This document shows positions 28,361-38,862 of a DNA stretch of 64,000 bases, piece by piece. How positions within the stretch are numbered: the first letter of the stretch is position 1; the number at the start of each line of letters is the position of its first letter. Under the pieces are notes generated by a model. The model saw only the letters and a program-made list of their open reading frames with translations. It made no database searches and was not told the DNA's origin. The DNA is from Candidatus Woesearchaeota archaeon (lineage in GTDB: Archaea > Nanobdellota > Nanobdellia > Woesearchaeales > DSVV01). The stretch lies in NCBI GenBank assembly GCA_016214075.1, contig JACRPI010000005.1, positions 66,662 to 130,661 on the forward strand. The letters run 5' to 3'. Made by a program: the position numbers and the translations under genes.

Positions 28361-28771
28361 ATGCAAAAAGGGGTGGGTGATATTACACGCAAAGGGGTGC
28401 GTGTCCAGGAGTTGCTCTTGGAACGTATTAAGAAAGAGGATCATCTTATTTCTACAAGACAGCTTGCCCTCATTTTGAATCTTTCTTGGCATACAGTACA
28501 GCAGCATTGTCTTTCGCTTCAGGTAAAAAAAAAGATTGATGGCTTTCAAATTGCTGGATCTTATTTGTGGATTCGAAAAGGTTCTTTCATAGTAAAAAAA
28601 CAAGAAGATGAAACACTTCTCCAAACATTTCTTGATACAGAAATAAAAAAACTGAAAGATGAAATCAATATTTTGAAACAAAAGAAAATAGAATCAAAAA
28701 CTTCTCAAAAAATACGAGAGAGAGAAACAACAGCGCAGAATAGTGCGGGAGGTGAAAAAAATGTGGAATAA
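28361..28771 (+). CDS. Small helix-turn-helix regulator
   Basis: 136 residues. Residues ~10-75 resemble a winged helix (RVQELLLERIKKEDHLISTR, ALILNLSWHTVQQHCLSL then a 'GSYLWIRKG' wing). Residues ~80-136 are a Lys/Glu-rich probable coiled coil. Its ATG lies ~25 bases after a TATA box. The last 11 bases overlap the ATG of the giant surface gene, whose ribosome-binding site lies inside this frame, so expression is probably coupled. A role in controlling that gene is inferred from the overlap. Confidence 0.65.
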   Translation: MQKGVGDITRKGVRVQELLLERIKKEDHLISTRQLALILNLSWHTVQQHCLSLQVKKKIDGFQIAGSYLWIRKGSFIVKKQEDETLLQTFLDTEIKKLKDEINILKQKKIESKTSQKIRERETTAQNSAGGEKNVE

Positions 28772-31700
28772 AAAAATTTCAGAGAAAATGCTGATATTCT
28801 TTTTCGCGCTCGTGACTGTATTTTCTCTTTCCTCTTTAACAGTCGGCGCGGTATTCGCCAATTGTCCAGGTGATACCACAAACGGCTGGTGGGATATTTC
28901 CAACACGCAGACAGTGAACACCACTGAAACCATTGTATGCGAATACATTAACATTACATCCACAGGAAAATTGTATGTGAACAGCAGCATGGGTAATTTT
29001 ACAGTCAACATTACTGTCGGCAATCTCACGATTCAGGCAGGCGGAGAAATCAACGGATCAGGGACAGGGTTTGAGAACGCGTCAGGAGAAGGAGGAGCAG
29101 TAAGTGGCGCGGGTCCAGGAGGCGCTGGGCACGGCGGAAGAGGAGGCGGAGGAGGAACGGTTGGATTCAATGGGGGAAATCAGTATGGATCCCCGCTTGA
29201 GCCGCGAACGTTGGGAAGCGGCGGCGGTGGAGCACAGGGTGGTGATGGCGGGGGTGCTGTTCTGATTAACGTCTCCAACATTACCTGGGTGAATGGGACG
29301 ATCGCGATCAATGGCGAACCCTCAAAAACAGGATCCCAGGGAGGAGGTGGCGCAGGAGGATCATTATATCTTGATACAGATTCTTTGCTGGGGACAGGAA
29401 CAATCCAGGCGAAAGGCGGTCAGGGAAGAGATACTACAAATGATGGAGGTTCTGGCGGCGGCGGACGAATCGCGGTGTACTACAAATCAAGTGGCGAAGG
29501 ATTTAGTTTCAACAACACCAATGTCGAAAGTCTTGATTCCCCTGGAACAGGAGCGACGGGTGATCAAGGAACAGCAGTGTTCATTGATAAAGATGATAAG
29601 AATTTGTACATTGTTGGCGGCTTCGACTTCACGCTCGCGACATATAATTACAGTAACGTGACTGTTGAGCATGCGTGGCTGCGAGCAAATAATACATTTG
29701 AGTTCAACGCGACAAATTTTGTCAATACAGGCGGTCGTGTCACAAACATAACCTGTTATAATACCTCGCATGATTTCACTATTCGAACGCTTCGAGTTTT
29801 AGGTCTTGATAATGTGAATATAACAGATAGCGGAAGAAGTTATAGCGAGTGCGGAAATATCACGATTCATCGTTTGGAAACAAGAACAAATTATACAGTC
29901 AGCGTATTAACAATTCTCTCCAATAAAACATTGATATTCAACGTCAGTAATGATGACCTTGTCCTGCGATCAACGTTTTTGTTTGGAAATTTGAACATCA
30001 CCAATCTGACGAATATGAGCATAGACCGTTTGTCGTCGCTGAACGCGACAGGCATGGGAAATAAAAATGGAACATTTGAAGGAAAAGGAGCAGATGGCGG
30101 TTCAAATATAGCGGCAGGTGGTGGAGGGTATGGTGGTATTGGTGGAATAAGTGAGGATAATGCTCTTGGCGGTCCACAATATGGCGATCCATTCGCGCCT
30201 GGGTTGTTTGGTTCTCCAGGTGGAGCGGGAAGCAATGGCGCGTTTCTCGCGACAGCGGGAGGAGGAATCATTTATCTGAACATCTCAGGAACATTGTGGA
30301 ATAATGGAACAATTGTCGTGGATGGAGAAGATCAAAAAGTGACATCAGGAAATCGCGGCGGAGCAGGGTCAGGCGGAAGTATCTGGATTGACACCACAAA
30401 TTATTATGGGACTGGATCATTATCCGCGATGGGCGGGCAAACGCCAAGTGCCGCGGAAGCAGCAGGAACAGGCGGTGGCGGAAGAATCGCGGTCTATTAT
30501 AACACGACAAATAGCGAAGTATTTTTTAATACAACAAATGTGCAGTCACAGGATTCCGCGGATCCAACTGCAGGGGCTGGTCATCCTGGCACAGCTATTT
30601 TTATGGACAAAAATGATAAAAATCTCTACATTGTCGGTGGTTTCGATTTCACGCTTCCAACCTACAATTACAGCAACGTGACTGTCGAGCACGCGTTCCT
30701 GCGAATCAATAGATCATTTGAGTTCAACGCGACGAATTTTGTCAATACAGGTGGTCGTGTCACAAACATAACCTGTTATAATACCTCGCATGATTTCACT
30801 ATTCGAACGCTTCGAGTTTTAGGTCTTGATAATGTGAATATAACAGATAGCGGAAGAAGTTATAGCGAGTGCGGAAATATCACTATTCATCGTTTGGAAA
30901 CAAGAACAAATTATACAGTCAGCGTATTAACAATTCTCTCCAACAAAACATTGATCTTTAATGTCACAAGCGATGATCTTGTTTTACAATCAACGTTTTT
31001 GTTTGGAAATTTGAACATCACCAATCTGACGAATATGAGCATAGACCGTTTGTCGTCGCTGAACGCGACAGGCATGGGAAATAAAAATGGAACATTTGAA
31101 GGAAAAGGAGCGAATGGGGGTACAACCCAAGGAGGAGGTGGCGGAGGGTATGGGGGAATAGGAGCGCTCTCAGAAACGAGTAATGTAGGTGGTACACCTT
31201 ATGGTGATTCTTTTGCTCCTCGGTTGTTTGGTTCTCCGGGAGGAGCGGGTTCTAACGGAGCAAATAGAGGAACAGCAGGAGGAGGAATTATTTATCTCAA
31301 TATTTCAGGAACATTGTGGAACAACGGAACAATTGCTGTGGATGGCGAGGATAATAAATATACAGGAAGCAATGCAGGCGGTGCTGGCTCAGGAGGCTCT
31401 CTCTGGATCGAAACAACAAATTATTATGGAACAGGCGTCTTGTTTGCGAGGGGCGGAAATACTCCAGCCGCGGCACAGGCAGGCGGGACAGGCGCTGGTG
31501 GAAGAATCGCTGTTTATTATAACACGACAAATAGCGAAGTCTTTTTTAATAGTTCATCAGTCGCCGGACAAGAGTCTCCCGATACAACAGTAGGTATAGG
31601 CGATCCAGGCACAGCTCTTTTTATAGACAAAAATGATAGAAACCTGTATGTCGTTCAAGGTTTTGAATTTACGCTCGCGACATATAATTACAGCAACGTG

Positions 31701-34700
31701 ACTATTGAGCACGCGTTTTTGCGTATCAACAATACATTTGAATTGAACGCGACGACTTTTGTCAATACTGGAGGCAGAGTAACAAACATGACCTGTTATA
31801 ATGCGTCGCATGATGTGACGTTCCGCGTGTTGCAGGTTGTTGACGTGGATAATTTTAATTGGAGTGACAGGGGTAAAAATTTTAATGAGTGCGGGAATGT
31901 GTCTATTCACAGAACAGAAGTGCGGACGAATTATTCCATTTCCTTTTCAACGATTGAATCAAATGGGACGCTGAAGTTTAACGTGACTGATGATGATCTC
32001 ACGTTGACAAAAACAATTTTCTTTGGGAACATGAACTTCACTGTGGTCAACATGACTATCAATGGAACATCATCATTAATCGCTAAGTTCCGTGGATATG
32101 GGAATGGAACAGGACCAGGGACAGGGACAACAGGATCATCAGGAGGAGGCGCTGGATATGGTGGCGCGGGAGGAGCAGGACAAGGAGGAGAGGCAGGAGG
32201 TTCGACATACGGGAGCAATCTGACCCCAAATGATGTAGGAAGTGGTGGCGCGGGATCAAAAACAGAGGAGGGAGGAAACGGCGGTGGAGCGATTTTTATC
32301 AACGCGAGCAATAGACTTGAAATAAACGGAACAATAAACGCGAGTGGAAGGCAAGGATTCGTAGGACAAACAGGTGGCGGCTCAGGGGGAAGTATCTGGT
32401 TATGGACACGAATTTTGAATGGAACAGGAAATCTTTCCGCGCATGGGGGAGATGGCGCAGCGGGGGTATTTGATGGCGGCGGCGGCGGTGGCGGACGAAT
32501 CGCTGTCTATTTTAGAAACGATCAAACGAATGGATTTAGTCGTGATGTGAATGGTGGAGAAGGGAATAGTGGAACAGATGGCGCTGCAGGAACAGTAGAA
32601 TTTTTGCAGACAAATGATACGATCGCGCCAACAGTAATAAATCTACAACCTCCTTCAGACAGGACTGCTCCTGCTCGCGCGATTATTAATCTGACAGTCA
32701 ATGTGACAGATAATGACGAAGTACAAGTTGTTCTGATCAATATAACGTATCCAGATAATACGTCAACAGGTCAGCTCTCCAGTCTTCTAAATCTGACAAA
32801 AGTGGGGACACGGTACAATTTCAGCTTTGGAGATACCACCATGCTTGGAACGTACAATATTACGTACATCGCGAATGACACTTCTGGAAATATAAATGAT
32901 ACCACAAAAACAAACTTCACCATTCTTGTCAACGCCGCGCCAACACAGGGCACACCTATTCTCAACACAACGTTGGGGCAGAATACGACATTGGAAAATC
33001 TCACTGTCTACAATATTTCCACGGCGGATGTGGATAATGAGTCTGTCAAGAATATCATAACATGGTACAGAAATAACACTATTCTCACCATTCTGAATGT
33101 TCCAATGGAAGGAGGCAGCAATATATCTGATACAAAAGATTATGGAGTCACTGCGACAAATGGCGCTGTTGATGGCCCGTTTCGGAACGCGACAGGGGGC
33201 TATGATGGGAAAGGCGCGTATAATTTTGATGGAAAAAATGATGTCATTAGTTGGGACAATGAAACTTTTTTTGATATAACTACAGAACTCTCTGTTGAGT
33301 TCTGGTTTAGAAGGCAAGGATACGGACTTACGGTAACACCACAGTTGGAAGTAATGATTGCGAAAGGTCAGGCAACGCCAGGAGGTTTTTTTGTAGGGTT
33401 TAACAGTTCAGAGAGCAAACTTATCGCCGGAGTAAATAATCTCAAAATGCCGGGAAATAGCGTTATCCAGAATAACACCTGGTATCATGTGGTGGTTTCA
33501 TACAACACAACGAACGTGAGTCTCTATGTTGATGGAGTCTTGGATGCCAGCAAAGGACATAGTGGTCTTGTCCTGAATAATGTGAACATAACAATAGGAG
33601 GTTTCGCGGTAGCAGGCAGACCATTTAATGGAACTATTGACGATGTGAGAATTTGGAATGTCTCCTTGACAGCAGGGCAGGCAGAGGCGTTGTACAGAAA
33701 TCTTACCAACACGCTCGTGAGCGATCAGTTGAAAGCAGGTGAAACATGGAACGCTTCAATAACGCCGAATGATGGGGGCATGGATGGAACAACGAAAGTC
33801 AGCACAGCGGTGACCATTTCGCAGGATACAACAGCGCCAAGTGTCACGAATGTTCGTCCAGTCGCGAATAATTTTACAAAACAAAGTGTTGTCGCGAATA
33901 TCAGCGCGACTGTAACAGATGGTATTGCCGTTGACAGCGTGCGGGCAAACGTGACCTATCCGGACAATACAACAAAAGAACAGCTTGTTCTTGTAAAAAT
34001 AGGAAACATCTACAATTATAGTTTTGGGAACACCTCTACGCAGGGGCATTACAATGTGACCTTTATCGCGAATGACTCTGTCGGAAATATAAACAGCACA
34101 GAAAAAACAAACTTCACTGTGGATTCAACAGCTCCGAGCGTGCGCTTGCTTGTTCCAGTGGCAGAAACTTCTTTCACAAATGGAACAGTGATTAATGTGA
34201 GTACAACAGTGACTGATGAATTCCTCAATGTCGATGTTGTCCTCGGGAATATCACCTGGCCGGATAATACAACAAAAGAACAGTTCCGTCTGGAAAAGGT
34301 AGGAAGTATTTACAATTACAGTTATCCCAACGCGACAGCGCAGGCAGGGGTGTATAACCTTACATTTATCGCGAATGATACAAATGGCAACATTAATGCA
34401 ACTGAAAAAACAAACTTCACTATGAACGCGACAATAGTAAGCGCGGGAATCGACATCGCGAATACCACCAACATCACCTTCAGCCCAGATCCAATCAGGC
34501 AAAATGATCGTGTTTCATTCAACGCGACGTTTAATGTCACGGGAAATCTCAACGCGACAGGATTAAATGTCACATTAACAGTGGACAACGCGTTTATTAC
34601 CTCAACATCGTTTAATCTGGAAAATGGAACAACGCGAGTAGTAGAACTCAATTGGACAGCGGAGAATGGAACACACGCGATCAGAATAAACGCGGACGCG

Positions 34701-37418
34701 AATAACACCTTCGATACAGAAACGTTTGAAAATAATAATAATGCGACCGCAACTATTACTATCTTCAATGTCTCTGTCCTCAATTTCACCAGTCCGTCGC
34801 AGAACGCGGAAATCATACGAGGAAAAGACACGAATTCTTTGCCAGGAGAAGACACACTGAAGAAAGTCAGCAACTTCACGACGATTCAGGCAAGGGTCTA
34901 CAATAAATACGCGACAGGAGTTGGAGTCAATTCAAACTGTACGTATTATTTCAACAATACAATCTTCCTGGGATGGAATCAAACCAACACGACAGGAGAG
35001 TGTACATTCACGTATGATCACACGATTTACGCGACAGCTGTTTACAATATTACGGTCAATTATACCAACCTCAACACGACAAATTATCTTGCAGATAGCA
35101 ATAATTCGCTGATTGATAATGAATCTCTTATTGATCTTAGTAAAGTAGAAATTGATCTTGACGCGGAAAATCAGCGCACAGGAAGTGTCTATAATCCAGG
35201 AGATGTTGCGGTGATGAATATCACAGTCACGAAAAACAGCACTGCGTTTGATCCAAATAAGTTCATTGTCGAAGTCAAAGATCCAGGAACAGAGTGTAAC
35301 ACCGCAGGAGGTATCTTCTTCAATCATACGTATCCTGGAGATGTTGTCCGCCTCAGTACAGGACTATTCCAAAGCTACTCTGTTTTAGAAGTTGATACAG
35401 ATATCCACTGGTGCCTTGTCGTCAATAATTCAGCAGGAGCTCCTCTCGCTTCGGCGTCGCATTCCGATAAAGAAGTGACAAACACCAATGCAAACAGAGC
35501 AAATTTCACAATACTAAATTCCGAGTCACAGGGAGACGACGCTGTCTTTGACGATGTAAACATAACGTTCTTCAGCAGCAGAGGAAATTACAAAATCTTT
35601 GACAGAAATTTCAGTACAACAGATGGAGGAGAGAATAGAGTCTTGACATTGAATGAAGGATATAATGTCTTGTTTAGACATCCGGGAAGACAGGAACAAC
35701 TCAATATTACCGGTTTGAACATTACAGCGGGAAACAAATCACTCCCATTTAATTTGTTGATTAATTACAGCGGCGTTCTTCCCGTGCGATTTACTAATCT
35801 GACAGACATTATTGCCTTCAATAATTCAGGATTCACATTCACCAGCGCGAACATAACGTTGCAAAAATCAAATCTCAGTGTAAACAAGATTGTGCATTGC
35901 ACGAATTGGAACTTCAGCGCAGGCGCATGCATTGGATTATGGGAAATTAATCAGACAAGCGCTTACGCGAATTTTGGAGAGAACGCAACGCACATGTGGT
36001 TCCAAGTATCAGGATTCACTGCGTACGCTGGAGGAAATGGATCAAACGTGAATCTCACGATTTATGATCAGACAGATGTAGAAGGTGGTTCAGTCGAGGC
36101 GCAGACAGGAAATAATATTAATTTTACCGCGAATTATACAAGAGCGGTGGATAATGTGACTATTACAGGAGCAAGCTGTAATATTTCGTTTAGCACAGCG
36201 CCGCTTGAACCTTCCGCGATGACGTTTGATAATACGAAACAAATCTACAATTTCACAAGAACCTTTAACACGACTGGAAACTTCACCTGGAACGCGACCT
36301 GTGGTGCAGCATCTTTCGACACGCTGACCGCGGTGGACACAATTGAAGTCTCAGACACCACCGCGCCAACAGTGAGCGCGATTAGTCCGACAAGTATTAC
36401 GTCAGCACAGCAGTACACATTTAGCGCGACAGTGACAGATGGAAGCAGTCCATTAACCTGCAATTTGTTTATTAACAATGCGAATGACGGAGCGATGACA
36501 GTCTCAGGAACAACAGCAAGCAGAGTTGCGAGTTTCAATGTTTCTTCACAACAAAAGATTCTGTTCTACGCGAATTGCACAGATCCTTCTGGAAATAACG
36601 GATTTAACATCACAAATGTGAGTGTTGCTCCTCAGGAATTGGGTGGCGGAAATCCTGGTGGAGGGGCTCGTGCAGGAGGAGAATCAAGTGCAGCGACTGC
36701 GGATGGTCTTGAAGGAGGCACAACATATCTCAATCTTGGAAAAGGAGATATTATTTCAATAAAAGAGAAAAATGTTGATAGTTCTGTCAAAGTTCTGGCA
36801 GTCTATCCAAATTCTGTCCGTATGGATGTAGGTGGAGTGTATAATGTTGTTCTGCTGGAAGGATTATTTAGAAGATATGATCTGAACAACAATGGAATTT
36901 TGGAAACAACCATTTATGTGGATGATGTAGTCTCGTATTCAAAAGTAGCAATTAGTATTTTGGTGGAGGAAGATGGTGGAACAACGGCGCGGTCTTCACA
37001 GTTCTTTGATGTGCTTGGAACGATTTGGCAGCGCGTTGTTGGCGAGCAGGAACCTGCTGTTGAAATAACAGAAAAAACAGGAGAAGAGCAGGAAGAGCTT
37101 TCTCCTGCTGAAGAACTACAACAAGTGGAACAGTCAAAAGAAAGTTATACAAAGAGAGTATTGAATTTCATGGTTGAGTTTGGCGAGTATGTCAAGAGCA
37201 AAGGAGGTATGACAGGGAGTGTTGTAGCAGCGCAAGGAGAAAATCTTCAAGGAATTATAAGTAGTCCTGCGCAAAAAGCAGTGCTTGTTTCCATCCTTAC
37301 ACTTGGAGTGCTTGTTCCTGCAATTACTGGTTCGTATGTGTATAGAAAGAAGTATAGCAAGAGAAAAAATAAACTTGCAGAAGAGCTTGAAGAAGAGATG
37401 AAGTATAAAGGACTTTAA
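28761..37418 (+). CDS. Giant repetitive membrane-anchored surface protein
   Basis: About 2885 residues from the ATG at 28761 (GGGAGGTG six bases upstream; an in-frame GTG at 28743 is rejected). Sec signal ending VGAVFA. Residues ~30-1290 hold four similar units, three of them with a 340-residue period, that combine Gly-rich loops (GGGGYGGIGG, AGGGIIYLN) with a beta-helix-like NYSNVTVEHA part. Then Ig-like units, a LamG domain (~1490-1640), further Ig-like domains, a CARDB-like domain (~1890-2010) and more beta domains. C terminus: Glu-rich spacer, TGSVVA, one membrane helix (VLVSILTLGVLVPAITGSYVY) and a Lys/Glu tail. Dozens of Asn-X-Thr/Ser sites imply heavy N-glycosylation. Probable adhesin or stalk. 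Confidence 0.8.
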   Translation: MWNKKISEKMLIFFFALVTVFSLSSLTVGAVFANCPGDTTNGWWDISNTQTVNTTETIVCEYINITSTGKLYVNSSMGNFTVNITVGNLTIQAGGEINGSGTGFENASGEGGAVSGAGPGGAGHGGRGGGGGTVGFNGGNQYGSPLEPRTLGSGGGGAQGGDGGGAVLINVSNITWVNGTIAINGEPSKTGSQGGGGAGGSLYLDTDSLLGTGTIQAKGGQGRDTTNDGGSGGGGRIAVYYKSSGEGFSFNNTNVESLDSPGTGATGDQGTAVFIDKDDKNLYIVGGFDFTLATYNYSNVTVEHAWLRANNTFEFNATNFVNTGGRVTNITCYNTSHDFTIRTLRVLGLDNVNITDSGRSYSECGNITIHRLETRTNYTVSVLTILSNKTLIFNVSNDDLVLRSTFLFGNLNITNLTNMSIDRLSSLNATGMGNKNGTFEGKGADGGSNIAAGGGGYGGIGGISEDNALGGPQYGDPFAPGLFGSPGGAGSNGAFLATAGGGIIYLNISGTLWNNGTIVVDGEDQKVTSGNRGGAGSGGSIWIDTTNYYGTGSLSAMGGQTPSAAEAAGTGGGGRIAVYYNTTNSEVFFNTTNVQSQDSADPTAGAGHPGTAIFMDKNDKNLYIVGGFDFTLPTYNYSNVTVEHAFLRINRSFEFNATNFVNTGGRVTNITCYNTSHDFTIRTLRVLGLDNVNITDSGRSYSECGNITIHRLETRTNYTVSVLTILSNKTLIFNVTSDDLVLQSTFLFGNLNITNLTNMSIDRLSSLNATGMGNKNGTFEGKGANGGTTQGGGGGGYGGIGALSETSNVGGTPYGDSFAPRLFGSPGGAGSNGANRGTAGGGIIYLNISGTLWNNGTIAVDGEDNKYTGSNAGGAGSGGSLWIETTNYYGTGVLFARGGNTPAAAQAGGTGAGGRIAVYYNTTNSEVFFNSSSVAGQESPDTTVGIGDPGTALFIDKNDRNLYVVQGFEFTLATYNYSNVTIEHAFLRINNTFELNATTFVNTGGRVTNMTCYNASHDVTFRVLQVVDVDNFNWSDRGKNFNECGNVSIHRTEVRTNYSISFSTIESNGTLKFNVTDDDLTLTKTIFFGNMNFTVVNMTINGTSSLIAKFRGYGNGTGPGTGTTGSSGGGAGYGGAGGAGQGGEAGGSTYGSNLTPNDVGSGGAGSKTEEGGNGGGAIFINASNRLEINGTINASGRQGFVGQTGGGSGGSIWLWTRILNGTGNLSAHGGDGAAGVFDGGGGGGGRIAVYFRNDQTNGFSRDVNGGEGNSGTDGAAGTVEFLQTNDTIAPTVINLQPPSDRTAPARAIINLTVNVTDNDEVQVVLINITYPDNTSTGQLSSLLNLTKVGTRYNFSFGDTTMLGTYNITYIANDTSGNINDTTKTNFTILVNAAPTQGTPILNTTLGQNTTLENLTVYNISTADVDNESVKNIITWYRNNTILTILNVPMEGGSNISDTKDYGVTATNGAVDGPFRNATGGYDGKGAYNFDGKNDVISWDNETFFDITTELSVEFWFRRQGYGLTVTPQLEVMIAKGQATPGGFFVGFNSSESKLIAGVNNLKMPGNSVIQNNTWYHVVVSYNTTNVSLYVDGVLDASKGHSGLVLNNVNITIGGFAVAGRPFNGTIDDVRIWNVSLTAGQAEALYRNLTNTLVSDQLKAGETWNASITPNDGGMDGTTKVSTAVTISQDTTAPSVTNVRPVANNFTKQSVVANISATVTDGIAVDSVRANVTYPDNTTKEQLVLVKIGNIYNYSFGNTSTQGHYNVTFIANDSVGNINSTEKTNFTVDSTAPSVRLLVPVAETSFTNGTVINVSTTVTDEFLNVDVVLGNITWPDNTTKEQFRLEKVGSIYNYSYPNATAQAGVYNLTFIANDTNGNINATEKTNFTMNATIVSAGIDIANTTNITFSPDPIRQNDRVSFNATFNVTGNLNATGLNVTLTVDNAFITSTSFNLENGTTRVVELNWTAENGTHAIRINADANNTFDTETFENNNNATATITIFNVSVLNFTSPSQNAEIIRGKDTNSLPGEDTLKKVSNFTTIQARVYNKYATGVGVNSNCTYYFNNTIFLGWNQTNTTGECTFTYDHTIYATAVYNITVNYTNLNTTNYLADSNNSLIDNESLIDLSKVEIDLDAENQRTGSVYNPGDVAVMNITVTKNSTAFDPNKFIVEVKDPGTECNTAGGIFFNHTYPGDVVRLSTGLFQSYSVLEVDTDIHWCLVVNNSAGAPLASASHSDKEVTNTNANRANFTILNSESQGDDAVFDDVNITFFSSRGNYKIFDRNFSTTDGGENRVLTLNEGYNVLFRHPGRQEQLNITGLNITAGNKSLPFNLLINYSGVLPVRFTNLTDIIAFNNSGFTFTSANITLQKSNLSVNKIVHCTNWNFSAGACIGLWEINQTSAYANFGENATHMWFQVSGFTAYAGGNGSNVNLTIYDQTDVEGGSVEAQTGNNINFTANYTRAVDNVTITGASCNISFSTAPLEPSAMTFDNTKQIYNFTRTFNTTGNFTWNATCGAASFDTLTAVDTIEVSDTTAPTVSAISPTSITSAQQYTFSATVTDGSSPLTCNLFINNANDGAMTVSGTTASRVASFNVSSQQKILFYANCTDPSGNNGFNITNVSVAPQELGGGNPGGGARAGGESSAATADGLEGGTTYLNLGKGDIISIKEKNVDSSVKVLAVYPNSVRMDVGGVYNVVLLEGLFRRYDLNNNGILETTIYVDDVVSYSKVAISILVEEDGGTTARSSQFFDVLGTIWQRVVGEQEPAVEITEKTGEEQEELSPAEELQQVEQSKESYTKRVLNFMVEFGEYVKSKGGMTGSVVAAQGENLQGIISSPAQKAVLVSILTLGVLVPAITGSYVYRKKYSKRKNKLAEELEEEMKYKGL
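29640..32500 (+). repeat. 1020-bp tandem repeats inside the giant surface gene
   Basis: The stretch starting GTCAATACAGGCGGTCGTGT at 29720 recurs at 30740 and, diverged, at 31760: spacing exactly 1020 bp (340 codons). Copies 1 and 2 are almost identical for about 200 bp (29735-29935 against 30755-30955) and again across 29980-30090 against 31000-31110, while the Gly-rich intervals between differ more. The fourth unit is partial and diverged. This suggests recent duplication or gene conversion. Confidence 0.85.
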
Positions 37419-37424
37419 GAAAAT

Positions 37425-38351
37425 CTACCAACCATTAAATTCAACAGGTGCTGTTTCTTTTTTGTCCCATGGAGAGGGAAGAGGATTTGCCTTCCAAAGT
37501 TGCGTATCATAAGAATTCTCATCTCTTGGCTCAGGTTTTATAATAACTGTTGCAGTGAGGTACGCATGAGTGGCTGGTGCTTGGTATGATCCATCTGTTG
37601 GTAAATACTGAACAAATCCTTGAAAAATAGAGTCTCTTGGGTATTGTTCCTGGAGTTTTTCCGATGGTATAATGCGAAGCGTGACACGGTAAAAATCGCT
37701 TGCAGGAAGAGGGAAAGGAAGCGTGTATGTATAATCTTGCGAAGCTGTAGTTCTCTTTTCCTCTGCTTTAACAGAATTAGTGCGCTTCAGTTCTGGATAG
37801 GTAGAGTCGTTTGAATATGGTTGAACAAACGCTGCAAGAAGTGCTTGATAAGAAGGATCTTGAAGAATTGCATCATGAGGATATGCTGCGTTACTGATAA
37901 TTGTTCCAAGACTGTTCTGGACTTCTACGTGAAGCGTCGAGAGAGTGGGTACATCATAAACAGAAACAGCAAGTTCAAGAGAATCATGGGCATTGTAGAT
38001 CTTGACATCATGATGGCTGAGATTATAGCGAGTGGCGGATCTATCTGCATACAAATCATAATCAGCTGCTAAACACCAGTGAATCTGCGTTGTCTTTGTG
38101 AGTGTATTATATAATTCACAAGCGTGTGCTGGGCTCAACATCTGGTCTGCTATGAAAGCCAATTCCTCTTGGACATCTTCAGGAAGTGACGGATATTTTT
38201 GATTTTTAAGAGGAATAAGTTCTACAGAACCAGGAAAAAAACTTGCTAATTCAGTAGGGGTGCGTTGAGATCTAAATTCTTCAGCATAAACGCTGTAAGA
38301 AGATACTAATGCTGTACTGGCAAAAATAAATGCTTTGTATGTTTGTACCAT
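37425..38351 (-). CDS. Secreted protein of unknown function
   Basis: 308 residues. N-terminal signal (AFIFASTALVSSYSVYA, cleavage near YAEE). The mature part has few Cys (ACELYNTL, HWCLAADYD), a beta-rich middle and a Pro-rich end (PLPSPWDKKETAPVEF). I recognise no family. The gene converges on the giant surface gene with a 6-base gap, so both probably end in a shared terminator region. Its upstream region has an A/T-rich TATA candidate (TTTATAAATTATTAAC near 38370-38385). Confidence 0.6.
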   Translation of the reverse strand: MVQTYKAFIFASTALVSSYSVYAEEFRSQRTPTELASFFPGSVELIPLKNQKYPSLPEDVQEELAFIADQMLSPAHACELYNTLTKTTQIHWCLAADYDLYADRSATRYNLSHHDVKIYNAHDSLELAVSVYDVPTLSTLHVEVQNSLGTIISNAAYPHDAILQDPSYQALLAAFVQPYSNDSTYPELKRTNSVKAEEKRTTASQDYTYTLPFPLPASDFYRVTLRIIPSEKLQEQYPRDSIFQGFVQYLPTDGSYQAPATHAYLTATVIIKPEPRDENSYDTQLWKANPLPSPWDKKETAPVEFNGW

Positions 38352-38439
38352 ATTACCACTAAGAAATAGTTAATAATTTATAAAAGTTATGGCGTATCTG
38401 GCAAGTGCTTTGTGGTGCGTCAGAGAGATAATCTGCGTA

Positions 38440-38637
38440 CTATTTCGTTCTTTTGCTTCCGCCTGTTTTGTACGGACTAAACTGTCCTTTTGCTTTTTGT
38501 GATGTTTTGTGTTCTGGATAAATTTCGTAAAGAGCAGATTCGTCATAGCCGCATTTTTCACAAATAAGAATATTAATGTCCATATATAATTGAGTTTTTG
38601 TTTTTGCAGATCCACATTTCGGGCAATGTTTTGTCAT
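38440..38637 (-). CDS. Small zinc-ribbon protein
   Basis: 65 residues from the ATG at 38637 (a purine-rich AAGAGAAGAAAG lies upstream; the frame reaches 38766, but that part overlaps repeat-like DNA). Two CxxC knuckles: CPKCGSAKTK and CEKCGYDES, 20-odd residues apart, as in TFIIS/RPB9-type zinc ribbons. The C-terminal tail FSPYKTGGSKRTK is basic. Likely binds nucleic acid or a ribosome/transcription partner; the exact role is unknown. The 225-base gap to 38862 contains a GTCGCCAAGCACTGCA motif resembling the boxes near 7866 and 8886. Confidence 0.7.
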   Translation of the reverse strand: MTKHCPKCGSAKTKTQLYMDINILICEKCGYDESALYEIYPEHKTSQKAKGQFSPYKTGGSKRTK

Positions 38638-38862
38638 TTTGTTTCTTTCTTCTCTTATCAGTATTGCTAAGTAACGCAGTCTTAGTTTTTTAGTGCTGCT
38701 GAGTGTAACGAAGCGCACCTCGCTTCCAATTGGCGAAAGAATTGTCGCCAAGCACTGCACATACACTCTTTAGCTATTATTTATTTAATTTATCAAATAT
38801 TTCAAAATGGATTGAAGAGTGTATTGACTTTGCGAATATTTGGCTTTGTTTGCGATTCTTTC

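Noticed and set aside
37419-37424. Terminator between the convergent genes at 37.42 kb
   Set aside because: The gap is 6 bases and I see no hairpin or T-run that would support a separate call.
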